The notes below the pieces were generated by a model, which saw only the letters and a list, made by a program, of their open reading frames with translations, made no database searches and was not told the origin of the DNA. A stretch of DNA of 64,000 nt from Mucinivorans hirudinis (GTDB lineage Bacteria; Bacteroidota; Bacteroidia; Bacteroidales; Rikenellaceae). The DNA is taken from contig HG934468.1 in assembly GCA_000723505.1 (NCBI GenBank), forward strand, positions 838,798 through 902,797, read 5' to 3'. Positions 44,534 through 56,095 of this stretch are shown here, one piece after another (position 1 is the first letter of the stretch; the number at the start of each line of letters is the position of its first letter). Both the position numbers and the translations under genes were made by a program.

Positions 44534-45745
44534 CTACCTATCCACCTTTTGCCCCTCTACCAGCGTTTTGCTGACGGCTGAGAACGGTGCAACCACAACT
44601 TGCATAGAGCTATCCAAGCCGCTCACCTCTATATGTTTTTTATCCTGAATACCGCTCTTAATCGGTACGCGTTTCACTATGCTGCTATCACTCTTGAATA
44701 TCCATACCACCTCCTCCTTTTCGCCGTTTACGTCCAACCGCGTGGTGATTGCTTGAATGGGGATAGAGAGAGCCATTTTTGTATTTGTTTGAATATCAAC
44801 ACTTGCTGACATTCCAGGGCGGAATGGAGATGGTTTTCCCTCCTCCTCAATATCTGTGTAGCTATCCGGAAGCAGATGGATTCTGACTTCGAAATTTGTA
44901 ACTTGGTCTGCCGAAGCCGATGCGTTTGATGATGAGTTTGCAATGCGGCTTACTATGCCTTTGAACTTTTTGCCGAGGTATGCATCAACATCAACCAAGG
45001 CGGTATCTCCCAGCTCCACGCGAACGATGTCATTCTCATTTACATCCGCACGTACCTCCATACGGCTCAGGTCGGCTAGTCGCAAAATTTCAGTACCTGC
45101 CATTTGTGCCGTACCCACTACCCGCTCGCCAATCTCGACGTTGAGTTTGGAGATTGTGCCGCTATTTGGTGCGTAAATAGTTGTTTTGTAAAGATTTTCA
45201 TCCGCCTCTTTAAGCGATGCTTCGGCACTTTTTATGTTAAATTCGGCTGTGCGTTTTTGTGCTTTGAGTTGGTTGAGGCTGGTCTGTGCCGTCTCGAACT
45301 CGGATTTGGCAATAACGCCTTGTTCAAAGAGCAGTTTTTGGCGGTCGTAGGTCAGCTGAGCCTGTGCCAACTGAGCATCAACTTGGGTCAGTTGCGCCTT
45401 GCTTGAGTTGAGTGACGCTTCAACTCGCTCTTTCATTGATACATATGTGTCGGGTTTGATACGTGCCAAGAGTTGTCCTTTTTCTACGTATTGTCCCTCT
45501 TTCACAGGCAGTTCCACAACTTCGCCCGACACCTCGGGCGCGATTTTCACCTCCACTTCCGGCTGAATTTTGCCGCTCGCCGAAATAACCTCAACGATAG
45601 TTCGTTCCAACGGTTTTTCGATTTCTACTTTCGTAAGCGGCTCTTTGCCAATAAGTCCAGCCCTTTTGGCTATGACCAATAGAATAACTACTCCCACGAT
45701 TGAGAGGAAAATTATCAACTTCTTTTTAGATTTTTTCTTAGCCAT
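44534..45745 (-). CDS. Periplasmic adaptor (MacA/HlyD-type membrane fusion protein)
   Basis: 403 residues. One N-terminal membrane helix (LIIFLSIVGVVILLVIAKRA), then a lipoyl-type half (APEVSGEVVELPVKEGQYVE), a long coiled-coil hairpin (about 95-190, EASLNSSKAQLTQVDAQLAQ), the second lipoyl half (IYAPNSGTISKLNVEIGERV) and beta domains. It bridges an inner-membrane pump and TolC. The tolC gene precedes it, but no pump or ATPase gene adjoins, so the third partner must be elsewhere. Confidence 0.92.
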   Translation of the reverse strand: MAKKKSKKKLIIFLSIVGVVILLVIAKRAGLIGKEPLTKVEIEKPLERTIVEVISASGKIQPEVEVKIAPEVSGEVVELPVKEGQYVEKGQLLARIKPDTYVSMKERVEASLNSSKAQLTQVDAQLAQAQLTYDRQKLLFEQGVIAKSEFETAQTSLNQLKAQKRTAEFNIKSAEASLKEADENLYKTTIYAPNSGTISKLNVEIGERVVGTAQMAGTEILRLADLSRMEVRADVNENDIVRVELGDTALVDVDAYLGKKFKGIVSRIANSSSNASASADQVTNFEVRIHLLPDSYTDIEEEGKPSPFRPGMSASVDIQTNTKMALSIPIQAITTRLDVNGEKEEVVWIFKSDSSIVKRVPIKSGIQDKKHIEVSGLDSSMQVVVAPFSAVSKTLVEGQKVDR

Positions 45746-45814
45746 AATATTTTAGTGGTATTGGTGCGATATTTGAGATTGATGGTACGGTGCAAATTTA
45801 TTTTTCATTTTTAC

Positions 45815-47185
45815 CTATAAAGTTATGGGAACTCCCTTGTAAAAATCTAAAAGTTTCACGCGAAAGATATATTCATATTTCGCCTGCAACATCATAGATT
45901 GGGCGGTGAGCAGCGCGTTTTTCGCCGTTATGTAGTCCACTGCGTTGATTGCACCGGCATCGAACCTCTTTTGGGCGTAATCGAAAGATTGGCTGCTACT
46001 CAATACACTTGCCTGTGCCGATTCGTAGCGGCTGGAAGCACTTGTAGCATCGGTGTATGCCTGTTGTATCTCTTTGTACAACTGGTTTTTAGCTGTTTGC
46101 ATCGTTATCTCTGTGTTGCGTGCGCTCACCTGTGCCAGGCTCACGTTGCGGCGTGCGGTGAGGGCGTTGAAGATGGGTATCTGCATAGAGATTTGTATTG
46201 CCGAGTTGGCATTGTCACCCATTTGGTCGAAGAAGGGATATTTCTCGTAATAGATCTGCCCGGTGGTGGTCATAACGGGACGTTGGCGCGCGTCCGAAAA
46301 GCTGCTGCCGTAGGAGGCACCCAGATTTATGGTTGGGTAGAGTCGCGCTTGGGCTAGTTTAATATCTGTTTGTGCTATCTCTAACCGCAGTTTTGACGCC
46401 TTGATTTGGGGTAACTCTTGAGCGGCATCGTTAATATCTTCGACGTTCTCTGCGGGAGCTTCGCCTATGAGAGCATCAACTGACGGTACTTCGATGTCGA
46501 AACCATCGTTATTTTTCAACTCTAAGAGTTGAGTCAGATTGAGCACAGAGTTGGCAAGTATGTTTTTGTAATTAACCAAGTTATAACTCTCAGCAGCAAA
46601 TTGAGCCTCCAAATCCAAGAGAGCACCCATTGGCACACTCTCAGCCTCAACAAGTTTTTTTGTGCGCGCCACCTGCTCGCCGATGACCAAGAGTTGATTT
46701 TGCGAATTTGCAACCTGCTCCTTATTATATAGTATCTGCAAGTAGGCGGCAGCCACTGCCACCGAAATATCGTTTGCCGCCTTCTGCACATCCTGCACCG
46801 ATGCCATCAGGTTGAGTTCACTCCTTTGCAGGGAGTATCGTTTGCTCATACCGGCAAAAAGCTGTGTGCCGAGCGAGAGTGAAGAGCTGAAATTATTTAC
46901 TGCTTTGCTATCGATAAATTGGTATGTTGTAGGGTCGAGGGAGCGCCCGAACGACAGATTATACCCTGCCGAACCGCTGAGCGAGGGCAGGTAATTGAAC
47001 TTTGCCTGCTCTAAGTTCAGTTTGTTTGCATCGACATTATTGACAGCCTGCTTCACTTGCAGGTTGTTTTCAATGGCGTGATATATACACTGTTCCAAAC
47101 TCCACAAGCCCCCCTGCGCAAAACATTGCGGCGAGTTTTGTATCAAAAATATTATGGCTAGAGCCGTAAAAATGTTGCGTTTCAT
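45815..47185 (-). CDS. TolC-family outer-membrane efflux protein
   Basis: 456 residues from ATG 47185 (MKRNIFTALAIIFLIQNSPQ, signal peptide); ATG 47191 is also possible. Two homologous halves have long helices and OEP-type motifs (LEQCIYHAIENNLQVKQA; QIPIFNALTARRNVSLAQVS; AVDYITAKNALLTAQSMML). It forms the trimeric exit duct. It is the first gene of the tolC-adaptor-tsaB-lipoprotein series. Confidence 0.93.
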   Translation of the reverse strand: MKRNIFTALAIIFLIQNSPQCFAQGGLWSLEQCIYHAIENNLQVKQAVNNVDANKLNLEQAKFNYLPSLSGSAGYNLSFGRSLDPTTYQFIDSKAVNNFSSSLSLGTQLFAGMSKRYSLQRSELNLMASVQDVQKAANDISVAVAAAYLQILYNKEQVANSQNQLLVIGEQVARTKKLVEAESVPMGALLDLEAQFAAESYNLVNYKNILANSVLNLTQLLELKNNDGFDIEVPSVDALIGEAPAENVEDINDAAQELPQIKASKLRLEIAQTDIKLAQARLYPTINLGASYGSSFSDARQRPVMTTTGQIYYEKYPFFDQMGDNANSAIQISMQIPIFNALTARRNVSLAQVSARNTEITMQTAKNQLYKEIQQAYTDATSASSRYESAQASVLSSSQSFDYAQKRFDAGAINAVDYITAKNALLTAQSMMLQAKYEYIFRVKLLDFYKGVPITL

Positions 47186-47246
47186 CAGCAAAACAGTTTC
47201 TAAATTCTGCGCAAGTTATCAAATTTTGAAATAATTCGCAATATTA

Positions 47247-47277
47247 TTTGGCAAAAAAGAAAAATAGAGTAATTTTG
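47247..47277 (+). promoter_or_regulatory. gcvH promoter
   Basis: TTTG (47247-47250), 19 bases and TAATTTTG (47270-47277). Start near 47283 gives a leader of about 60 bases and excludes the longer frame beginning at 47282. Confidence 0.68.
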
Positions 47278-47344
47278 TGAGGTGGGATGGGTGGGAGTTT
47301 TGAGAATTTTGGAAAATACAGATATTACAAATAACAATAAAAAA

Positions 47345-47722
47345 ATGAACATTCCTGCTAATTTGAAGTACTCTAAAGACCACGAATGGATTAGAGTTGA
47401 GGGTGAGCAAGCCTATATCGGCATCACCGATTTTGCACAAAGCCAACTTGGCGACATCGTATTTGTGGACGTTACAACCGAGGGTGAGACCTTGGCAAAG
47501 GACGAAATTTTCGGCTCTATCGAGGCTGTAAAGACCGTTTCGGACGCTTTTATACCTGTGGGCGGCGAGGTGTTGGAGTTTAACGAAGCTCTCAACGATG
47601 CTCCCGAAACTGTCAATAAAGACCCATATGGTGAGGGTTGGATTATCAAAATCAAAGTGAATAATCCTACTGAACTCGACGAGCTTATGGATGCAGAGGC
47701 TTATGCAGCACTAATCGGATAA
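47345..47722 (+). CDS. gcvH: Glycine cleavage system H protein
   Basis: 125 residues from ATG 47345 ([20 protein letters not shown]). The lipoyl-Lys lies in [20 protein letters not shown], and [20 protein letters not shown] is diagnostic. It carries the aminomethyl arm between the P, T and L proteins, none of which is in this window. Confidence 0.97.
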   Translation: MNIPANLKYSKDHEWIRVEGEQAYIGITDFAQSQLGDIVFVDVTTEGETLAKDEIFGSIEAVKTVSDAFIPVGGEVLEFNEALNDAPETVNKDPYGEGWIIKIKVNNPTELDELMDAEAYAALIG

Positions 47723-47734
47723 AAGGGGTTGATA

Positions 47735-47786
47735 AGCCCGGGAGTTGAACCAAGTAAAACGGGTTTCGTTGTTCAGCTCCCGGGCT
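47735..47786 (+). terminator. Long hairpin after gcvH
   Basis: AGCCCGGGAGTTGAAC (47735-47750) pairs with GTTCAGCTCCCGGGCT (47771-47786) with one wobble and a 20-base loop. The T run is short (TCTCAATTT), so termination may be partial and let transcription pass to ndh. Confidence 0.7.
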
Positions 47787-47810
47787 TCTCAATTTGTCAA
47801 TTTCTTCTTT

Positions 47811-49061
47811 ATGTATAATATTCCAACCAGTAGTTCGCGACGCGTGGTTATCATCGGTGGCGGATTTGGGGGATTGGCGGCTGCTAAGGCTCTAAGAGAG
47901 AGCGGACTGCAGGTTGTGATGATAGATTCCAATAACTGCCACCAGTTTCAACCACTACTCTATCAGGTGGCAACCTCGGGGCTCGAGCCTACTGCCATCG
48001 CTTTTCCATTGAGGTCTATACTGCGCGGGCGAAAAGATTTTCACTTCCGTATGGCATATGTTACGGGGGTGGATGTTGAGCGTTGTGTTGTGATGACAGA
48101 GACGGGCGAGTTGGAGTATGACTACTTGGTGGTGGCAGCCGGAGCGGATACCAACTACTTTGGAATGAGCAATATCGAAGCTGCGTCGATGCCACTGAAA
48201 AGTATTGATGAGGCTTTGGCGCTACGCAATAGGATTTATCGTTCGTTGGAGAGTGCGCAAAAGTGCGAGTGTGTAGAGGAGCAAGAGCGGTTGCTGAATT
48301 TTGTGATTGTCGGTGGCGGAGCCACGGGTGTGGAGTTAGCGGGAGCATTGGCAGAGTTGCGTAATAGGGTGTTGCCGCGGGATTTTCCAGATTTGGACTT
48401 CAGTAGGATGAAGGTTTGGTTACTAAATGCGTCAGACAGACTTTTGGAGGCATTTTCAGAAAAGAGTTCAGAAAAGTGTCTGACGGATTTGAGGGCTATG
48501 GGTGTGGATGTTCTTGTTGAAGCCAAGGTTAGCGACTATGCGGATGGGGCGGTTATCTATAATGATGGTCAGCGTATTGAGAGCGCAAACTTGATTTGGG
48601 CAAGCGGTATTATTGCAAATAAATTCGAGGGATTGGATAATACGGCACGTGGGCGTAGAATCGTGATTGACGAATATTGCCGAGTAGGCGAAAGGGTTTT
48701 TGCAATAGGCGACATTGCGATAAACAACGAAAGCCCATTGCCGCAGGTGGCTCAGGTTGCTATACAGCAGGGGCGCAATGTGGGGCGTAATGTTATTAAT
48801 ATGGAGAGGGGCAGGGCGCTCGAAAAGTTTGTATACAAAAACAAGGGGTCGATGGCGACAATCGGGCGTAATCGGGCGGTGGCTGAGATTGGTAGGCTTC
48901 GCGTTAGCGGTTTTGCGGCGTGGGTACTTTGGTTGTTTGTGCATCTGTTGTTTATCCTCGGTTTTAGAAATAAGTTGTTGGTGATGTGGGATTGGGCGTG
49001 GAGCTACGTTACGCACGACCAGCCGTTGCGGTCGATTATTGAGGCTAAAAAGAGAAGATGA
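47811..49061 (+). CDS. ndh: Type II NADH dehydrogenase-like flavoprotein
   Basis: 416 residues from ATG 47811. FAD-binding VVIIGGGFGGLAAAKAL (about 12-28), NADH-binding FVIVGGGATGVELAGALAEL (about 163-182) and FAIGDIA (about 300). The C-terminal segment FAAWVLWLFVHLLFILGFRN anchors it to the membrane. It passes electrons from NADH to menaquinone without proton pumping. The upstream frame to 47745 runs into the gcvH terminator and is rejected. Confidence 0.92.
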   Translation: MYNIPTSSSRRVVIIGGGFGGLAAAKALRESGLQVVMIDSNNCHQFQPLLYQVATSGLEPTAIAFPLRSILRGRKDFHFRMAYVTGVDVERCVVMTETGELEYDYLVVAAGADTNYFGMSNIEAASMPLKSIDEALALRNRIYRSLESAQKCECVEEQERLLNFVIVGGGATGVELAGALAELRNRVLPRDFPDLDFSRMKVWLLNASDRLLEAFSEKSSEKCLTDLRAMGVDVLVEAKVSDYADGAVIYNDGQRIESANLIWASGIIANKFEGLDNTARGRRIVIDEYCRVGERVFAIGDIAINNESPLPQVAQVAIQQGRNVGRNVINMERGRALEKFVYKNKGSMATIGRNRAVAEIGRLRVSGFAAWVLWLFVHLLFILGFRNKLLVMWDWAWSYVTHDQPLRSIIEAKKRR

Positions 49062-49118
49062 ATCGTGGGGCAGAATTTATGCTAAAGAGCCTGCCAAAAC
49101 TTACGACAATAATTCTTT

Positions 49119-49153
49119 TTCACCACTTAAATCATTTGCGCAACAGTGGTGAA
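49119..49153. repeat. Isolated hairpin in the ndh-rpmH spacer
   Basis: TTCACCACT and AGTGGTGAA enclose 17 bases. The flanking T and A runs are on the wrong sides for a terminator on either strand. Role unknown. Confidence 0.45.
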
Positions 49154-49196
49154 TCAAAAAAATATGGTGAACTATCCGCCTAGGGGTGCATTATTC

Positions 49197-49228
49197 TTTT
49201 GTTTTTCCAAATAAATTACATACCTTTG
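49197..49228 (+). promoter_or_regulatory. rpmH promoter
   Basis: TTTTG (49197-49201), 19 bases and TACCTTTG (49221-49228), a consensus match. Start near 49235; ATG at 49259. Confidence 0.8.
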
Positions 49229-49258
49229 CGGTTCGAAAATAAAAAAAGATAAATAGAA

Positions 49259-49414
49259 ATGAAAAGGACTTTCCAACCCTCGCTTAAGAAGAGAATTAAC
49301 AAACACGGTTTTCGTGAGCGTATGGCTACTGCCAATGGTCGGCGTGTGCTGAGTGCGCGTCGTGCAAAAGGTCGCAAAAAATTGACAGTTTCAGACGAAG
49401 TTCGCTTCAAATAG
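49259..49414 (+). CDS. rpmH: 50S ribosomal protein L34
   Basis: 51 residues: [20 protein letters not shown] then [20 protein letters not shown] and [11 protein letters not shown]. The family core MKRTxQPSxxxR, HGFxxRM and GRxVLxxRRxKGR is complete, with a short C-terminal extension. Below common ORF length cut-offs. Its usual neighbours dnaA and rnpA are not here. Confidence 0.96.
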   Translation: MKRTFQPSLKKRINKHGFRERMATANGRRVLSARRAKGRKKLTVSDEVRFK

Positions 49415-49489
49415 AGCCTGATTCTTATTTTTTGATTTCCCGCAGCAACTCCATTTTTTTGGTGTTGCTGTTGTTTCTATTAACTGCAA

Positions 49490-50629
49490 ATGACGGAAGA
49501 GGAGTTTGAATATCTGCAAAGTGATGTTGCCCGTGAGCTTATCGAGCGTTACATCGGATGCGAGCCTACGAGAGTTGCCTTGGCAACGCGCTCTGCTGTT
49601 ATTGCAACCCAGATTAAGAACCTCAATAAGTGTCGCCACAAGCTACCATCCTACTATGCTGCTCGTTGCATCGTCCCAACCATATCCTACGAGCAGAGCA
49701 GCAGCGAGCAGACGGCTGCTGTCAAGGACTTTTCCGGCTCTCTTGCCGTCGATTTGACGTTGGGGCTTGGCGTGGATAGCCTATACCTTGCCAAGAGGTT
49801 TGATAGGGTAATCGCCGTGGAGATAGACCCCCTGCGTGCCGCCATTGCACGCTACAATTTCGCCAAGCTGAATGTTACTAATGTTGAGGTTGTAAATGGT
49901 TCGGCTGAAGAGTTTTTGGCTAATTTCGACTCACGAGCAGATTTGATTTACATAGATCCCTGCCGAAGAGGTGCAGGCGGAGAATCACTATATGCTGTGC
50001 AGCAGTGTGCTCCGAATGTTGTCGAGCTACTGGATGTACTCAGGGCTAAGAGCAGGCGTGTTATAATAAAGCTATCTCCTCTGTTCGACGTCGCGCAGAC
50101 ATATAAGATCTTTGGCGAAGATGCAGCCTGTGAGGTCGTTACCCTCGATGATGAGTGCAAAGAGGTGTTGGTGCATATCGCTACCGGCGGGACAGATAAT
50201 CAGCTAAAAGTTACGGCAATACGAGATGGTAGAGTGGTTATGAACAACTTCACGAGGGAGGATGTGGGCTATCGGGGTGGAAAAATTGCGGTGGACGCGC
50301 AATATATTTGTGTTGCGGACGTTGGCTTCTATAAGTCACGAACCGTAGAGGCGCTTATGCGTGGGCAGGGTGGATACAGATTTGAGGGAGGGTATCTCTT
50401 CACCGAGCAGCCGCCGTGCAATTTTTGCGGACGGGTCTACCGGATTGAGCAGGCGATGCCATACGACCCCAAGATGCTTCGCTCACGTTTTCCGCGCGCA
50501 ATAGTACACAAACGCGACTTCCCGTATGACACAGACAAACTGGGAATCAAGCAGGGAGGCGCTGTTCACCTCTTTTTTGCGCAGAGGGCGGCGCAGCCTA
50601 CGGTTTTTTTAGTAACTTTGCACAAATGA
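49490..50629 (+). CDS. THUMP-like class I SAM-dependent methyltransferase
   Basis: 379 residues. The Rossmann SAM site is VDLTLGLGVDSLYLAKRFDR (about 87-106, motif I) with VIAVEIDPLRAAIARYN (motif II) and DLIYIDPCRRG (about 153-163, motif IV; DPxRR type). A THUMP-like C-terminal domain (about 220-379; GGKIAVDAQYICVADVGFYK) with CNFCGRVY follows. The family is widespread in Bacteroidetes and thought to act on nucleic acid. Substrate not known. Confidence 0.85.
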   Translation: MTEEEFEYLQSDVARELIERYIGCEPTRVALATRSAVIATQIKNLNKCRHKLPSYYAARCIVPTISYEQSSSEQTAAVKDFSGSLAVDLTLGLGVDSLYLAKRFDRVIAVEIDPLRAAIARYNFAKLNVTNVEVVNGSAEEFLANFDSRADLIYIDPCRRGAGGESLYAVQQCAPNVVELLDVLRAKSRRVIIKLSPLFDVAQTYKIFGEDAACEVVTLDDECKEVLVHIATGGTDNQLKVTAIRDGRVVMNNFTREDVGYRGGKIAVDAQYICVADVGFYKSRTVEALMRGQGGYRFEGGYLFTEQPPCNFCGRVYRIEQAMPYDPKMLRSRFPRAIVHKRDFPYDTDKLGIKQGGAVHLFFAQRAAQPTVFLVTLHK

Positions 50630-51276
50630 AGCGTGTAATCATAATAACCATACTTGCGTGCCTCCCGTTGGCACTCTTCTCCCAACGTGGCAGCCGCTCA
50701 CTAGGGCGCAAATTTTCTCCAATCTATGGGAGCGATGCTGATATTAACCGCACACTTACCTTCATCTCCGAAAATTTCGCCTTCGACAGCCTCACATACT
50801 CCCGCTTGGCAAACCTCAAGGGATACGTCCATTGTCGCTTTTTTGTGGAAAAAGATGGTAGTGTTGTTGATATTCAAATAGCTCGCGGATTGGCTTATTG
50901 GATTGATTATGAAATTATTGCCGGAATGAAGGCTCTGCCTAAAATGGAGCCGTTCAAGGATAGAGCAGGAGGAGCGCTCAAGGTGCGGCGCGAGGTGTTT
51001 TTCACCTTCAACAACAGTGAGGAGGATAGGTTTTCCAAACTTCCCAACTATTCCGACCACCAGCAGCAAGACCCTGAAATTGAACGGCAACGCAAGGAGC
51101 AGATAGAGAAGGGCATAGCTCAGAATAAGGCGTGGGACAAGTTTATGGAAGAAAACGCTAAGCTCTCCCTTGATGGCAAAAGCATATATAAACCGGGCAC
51201 ACTACCCAACAACCCCCTCAAAATCACCCCGCCCCCAACTCGCCCGCCAATCAAGGTGACGATAAAAGCCGAATAA
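50626..51276 (+). CDS. Secreted TonB C-terminal-domain protein
   Basis: 216 residues overlapping the methyltransferase stop by four bases. Signal peptide MKRVIIITILACLPLALFSQ. The central part (about 45-125) matches a TonB C-terminal domain: GYVHCRFFVEKDGSVVDIQI, ARGLAYWIDYEIIAGMKALP. No N-terminal membrane anchor or long Pro linker, so it is a periplasmic TonB-domain protein rather than a full energy transducer. The Pro-rich tail ends TPPPTRPPIKVTIKAE. Confidence 0.75.
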   Translation: MKRVIIITILACLPLALFSQRGSRSLGRKFSPIYGSDADINRTLTFISENFAFDSLTYSRLANLKGYVHCRFFVEKDGSVVDIQIARGLAYWIDYEIIAGMKALPKMEPFKDRAGGALKVRREVFFTFNNSEEDRFSKLPNYSDHQQQDPEIERQRKEQIEKGIAQNKAWDKFMEENAKLSLDGKSIYKPGTLPNNPLKITPPPTRPPIKVTIKAE

Positions 51277-51277
51277 C

Positions 51278-51349
51278 TATTAACTGGGCATTAAATAATT
51301 TGGAAAATTTCTGCAAAAATTATCCAAATTATTTAATGCCCAGTTAATA
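51278..51349. repeat. Long perfect inverted repeat between convergent genes
   Basis: 27-bp arms (51278-51304 and 51323-51349) pair perfectly; after one A-A mismatch five more pairs close a 6-base loop. AT-rich and without a clear T run. It begins two bases after the TonB-domain gene stop. It could be a bidirectional terminator or a small non-autonomous mobile element. Bases 51350-51495 show nothing further. Confidence 0.85.
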
Positions 51350-51495
51350 AAGATTGTTCATATAAACCCAGCCCACTATGTAGCCCCCGGCAGAGCGTGC
51401 CTACGATTTGAAGTGTGAGCGAATGTTTCCAATGGTCATATACGCCTCCCAACCACATCCGCCGAACGCACCTAGAGTGCCACGGCAAAATCTTC

Positions 51496-53241
51496 TTAGT
51501 ATCGGTAAATGTCAGATTTGTAGGGACCTTCTACGGGTATGCCTAGGTAATCTGCCTGTTGCGGTGTGAGAGTAGTTAGTTGAACACCCAGTTTCGCTAG
51601 GTGTAGACGAGCTACCTCCTCATCAAGTTTTTTCGAGAGGCAACTTACGCCTATTTCGTGGTCGTTTTGCCAAAGATCTAATTGCGCAAGTGTTTGGTTG
51701 GTAAAACTTGTGCTCATCACAAATGAGGGGTGCCCCGTTGCGCAACCAAGATTTACCAAGCGCCCTTCGGCAAGGACAAATATCGAGTGTCCATCGACGA
51801 AGGTGTATTTATCTACCTGTGGCTTGATTGATTCGCGTATTGCCGAGGATGCGTTCAGGCGGTCGATTTGTATCTCATTGTCGAAGTGCCCGATGTTGCA
51901 CACTATCGCCTGGTCACACATTTTTTCCATATCCTCCAACGTGATAATGTCGCGGTTACCTGTGGTGGTTACATATATATTCCCCTCTGCTAAAGCATTT
52001 TGCAAAGTAGTAACACGGAAACCCTCCATTGCTGCCTGCAGGGCACAAATCGGGTCAATCTCGGTAACAATCACCCGCGCACCATACGAGCGCATCGAGT
52101 GAGCGCAACCCTTACCCACATCTCCATATCCACACACCACCACCACTTTGCCTGCAATCATCACATCCGTAGCGCGCTTAATTCCGTCCGCCAGCGACTC
52201 GCGACAACCATATAGATTATCAAATTTACTCTTTGTCACCGAGTCGTTTACATTGATTGCAGGAACAAGCAGTTCTCCTCGCTCCATCATCTGATAGAGT
52301 CGGTGTACGCCTGTTGTGGTCTCTTCGGAAACCCCTCGCCACTCTTTGACCAGATTATGCCACTTTTGCCGATTCTCGTCCAATGTCTCTTTCAATAGCG
52401 CCAAAATCACCTCCTCTTCTTCGCTCGAGGCGTTGTAATCCAGTGTCGTAGCATCGTCCTCCGCTCTGTATCCCTTGTGAATTAGTAGTGTTGCATCACC
52501 ACCGTCATCCACAATCAGGTTCGGACCCCTGTCATCGGGGAAGGTGAGTGCCTGTTTCGTACACCACCAATAATCCTCCAAACTCTCTCCCTTCCACGCA
52601 AATACCGGTACTCCGGCGGCTGCAATAGCTGCGGCGGCGTGGTCTTGTGTCGAGAAAATGTTGCAGGAGCACCACCGTACATCTGCGCCCAACTCCACCA
52701 AAGTTTCAATCAACACAGCCGTCTGAATGGTCATATGTAACGACCCCATAATCCGTGCTCCTTGGAGCGGCTTTTGCGAGCCATATTTTGCGCGAAGCGC
52801 CATCAAACCCGGCATCTCTGCCTCGGCAATGGTTATCTCTTTTCTGCCCCACTCTGCAAGTGCAATGTCGGCAACTTTGTAATCATTAATTATCATCATT
52901 TTAGCAATTTTCATATCCTGTTCTATTGCATATCTTAGTTCTTGGATGGAGTTAAAACGTTTTTGGGGGCGTATATATTTTAATAGTTCCACATCTATTG
53001 TTTGCCCATAAATATCGCCCGAAAAATCAATTAAATAGACTTCGCAGATGGTTTCGCTTCTCCCGAATGTAGGTTTGTTGCCGATACTAACGAGAGCGAA
53101 ATAGGAGATATCCGCAACGGTGGCTTTTGCAAAATAGACCCCCGCTTGGGTGGTTTCATCCACAACAAGATTAGCAGTGGGGAAACCCAACTGCCGCCCC
53201 ATTTTTTCGCCGTGAACCACTTTTGCAGAAAATTGTTGCAT
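51496..53241 (-). CDS. ahcY: Riboflavin kinase / S-adenosylhomocysteinase fusion protein
   Basis: 581 residues from ATG 53241; the frame extends to 53283, but the promoter lies there. Residues 1 to about 116 are a riboflavin kinase domain: [18 protein letters not shown] (8-25, GFPTAN), SIGNKPTFG (52-60), [20 protein letters not shown] (67-86, catalytic Glu) and YIRPQKRF. The FAD-synthetase half of normal RibF is missing. With no linker the chain runs into S-adenosylhomocysteine hydrolase (about 119-581): [63 protein letters not shown], the NAD site [12 protein letters not shown] (369-380), GHFDNEI and the C-terminal YRY. An internal ATG (MKIAKMM, residues 110-116) could also produce AhcY alone. 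Riboflavin to FMN, and SAH to adenosine plus homocysteine. Confidence 0.92.
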   Translation of the reverse strand: MQQFSAKVVHGEKMGRQLGFPTANLVVDETTQAGVYFAKATVADISYFALVSIGNKPTFGRSETICEVYLIDFSGDIYGQTIDVELLKYIRPQKRFNSIQELRYAIEQDMKIAKMMIINDYKVADIALAEWGRKEITIAEAEMPGLMALRAKYGSQKPLQGARIMGSLHMTIQTAVLIETLVELGADVRWCSCNIFSTQDHAAAAIAAAGVPVFAWKGESLEDYWWCTKQALTFPDDRGPNLIVDDGGDATLLIHKGYRAEDDATTLDYNASSEEEEVILALLKETLDENRQKWHNLVKEWRGVSEETTTGVHRLYQMMERGELLVPAINVNDSVTKSKFDNLYGCRESLADGIKRATDVMIAGKVVVVCGYGDVGKGCAHSMRSYGARVIVTEIDPICALQAAMEGFRVTTLQNALAEGNIYVTTTGNRDIITLEDMEKMCDQAIVCNIGHFDNEIQIDRLNASSAIRESIKPQVDKYTFVDGHSIFVLAEGRLVNLGCATGHPSFVMSTSFTNQTLAQLDLWQNDHEIGVSCLSKKLDEEVARLHLAKLGVQLTTLTPQQADYLGIPVEGPYKSDIYRY

Positions 53242-53249
53242 TGCGGGGG

Positions 53250-53257
53250 CAAAGGTA
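53250..53257 (-). promoter_or_regulatory. -7 element of the RibK-AhcY gene
   Basis: TACCTTTG on the minus strand ends nine bases before the ATG at 53241, implying a leaderless or very short leader mRNA. The best -33 candidate is TTCAG with an 18-base spacer. Confidence 0.6.
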
Positions 53258-53268
53258 ACAAAATTTAG

Positions 53269-55996
<2,728 letters not shown>

Positions 55997-56042
55997 TGAG
56001 TGGTATGGAGAGTGTCGCAATCGCGAATAGTCCAACTACAAA

Positions 56043-56083
56043 AAAGAAGCTATCCGCCTCGAATGGGGGCGGATAGCTTCTTT
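56043..56083. terminator. Bidirectional terminator between rlmD and the M60 gene
   Basis: GAAGCTATCCGCC (from 56046) pairs with GGCGGATAGCTTC (to 56080), flanked by AAAAA and TTTG. It serves both convergent transcripts. Confidence 0.88.
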
Positions 56084-56095
56084 GTTATAGCGGAG

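Noticed and set aside
47745-47810. Longer N-terminus for the NADH dehydrogenase
   Set aside because: The extension reads through the gcvH terminator hairpin; the family begins just before the FAD-binding glycine motif.
49119-49153. Terminator between ndh and rpmH
   Set aside because: The stem is good, but T runs lie on the 5' side on both strands, so it would not terminate by the intrinsic mechanism.
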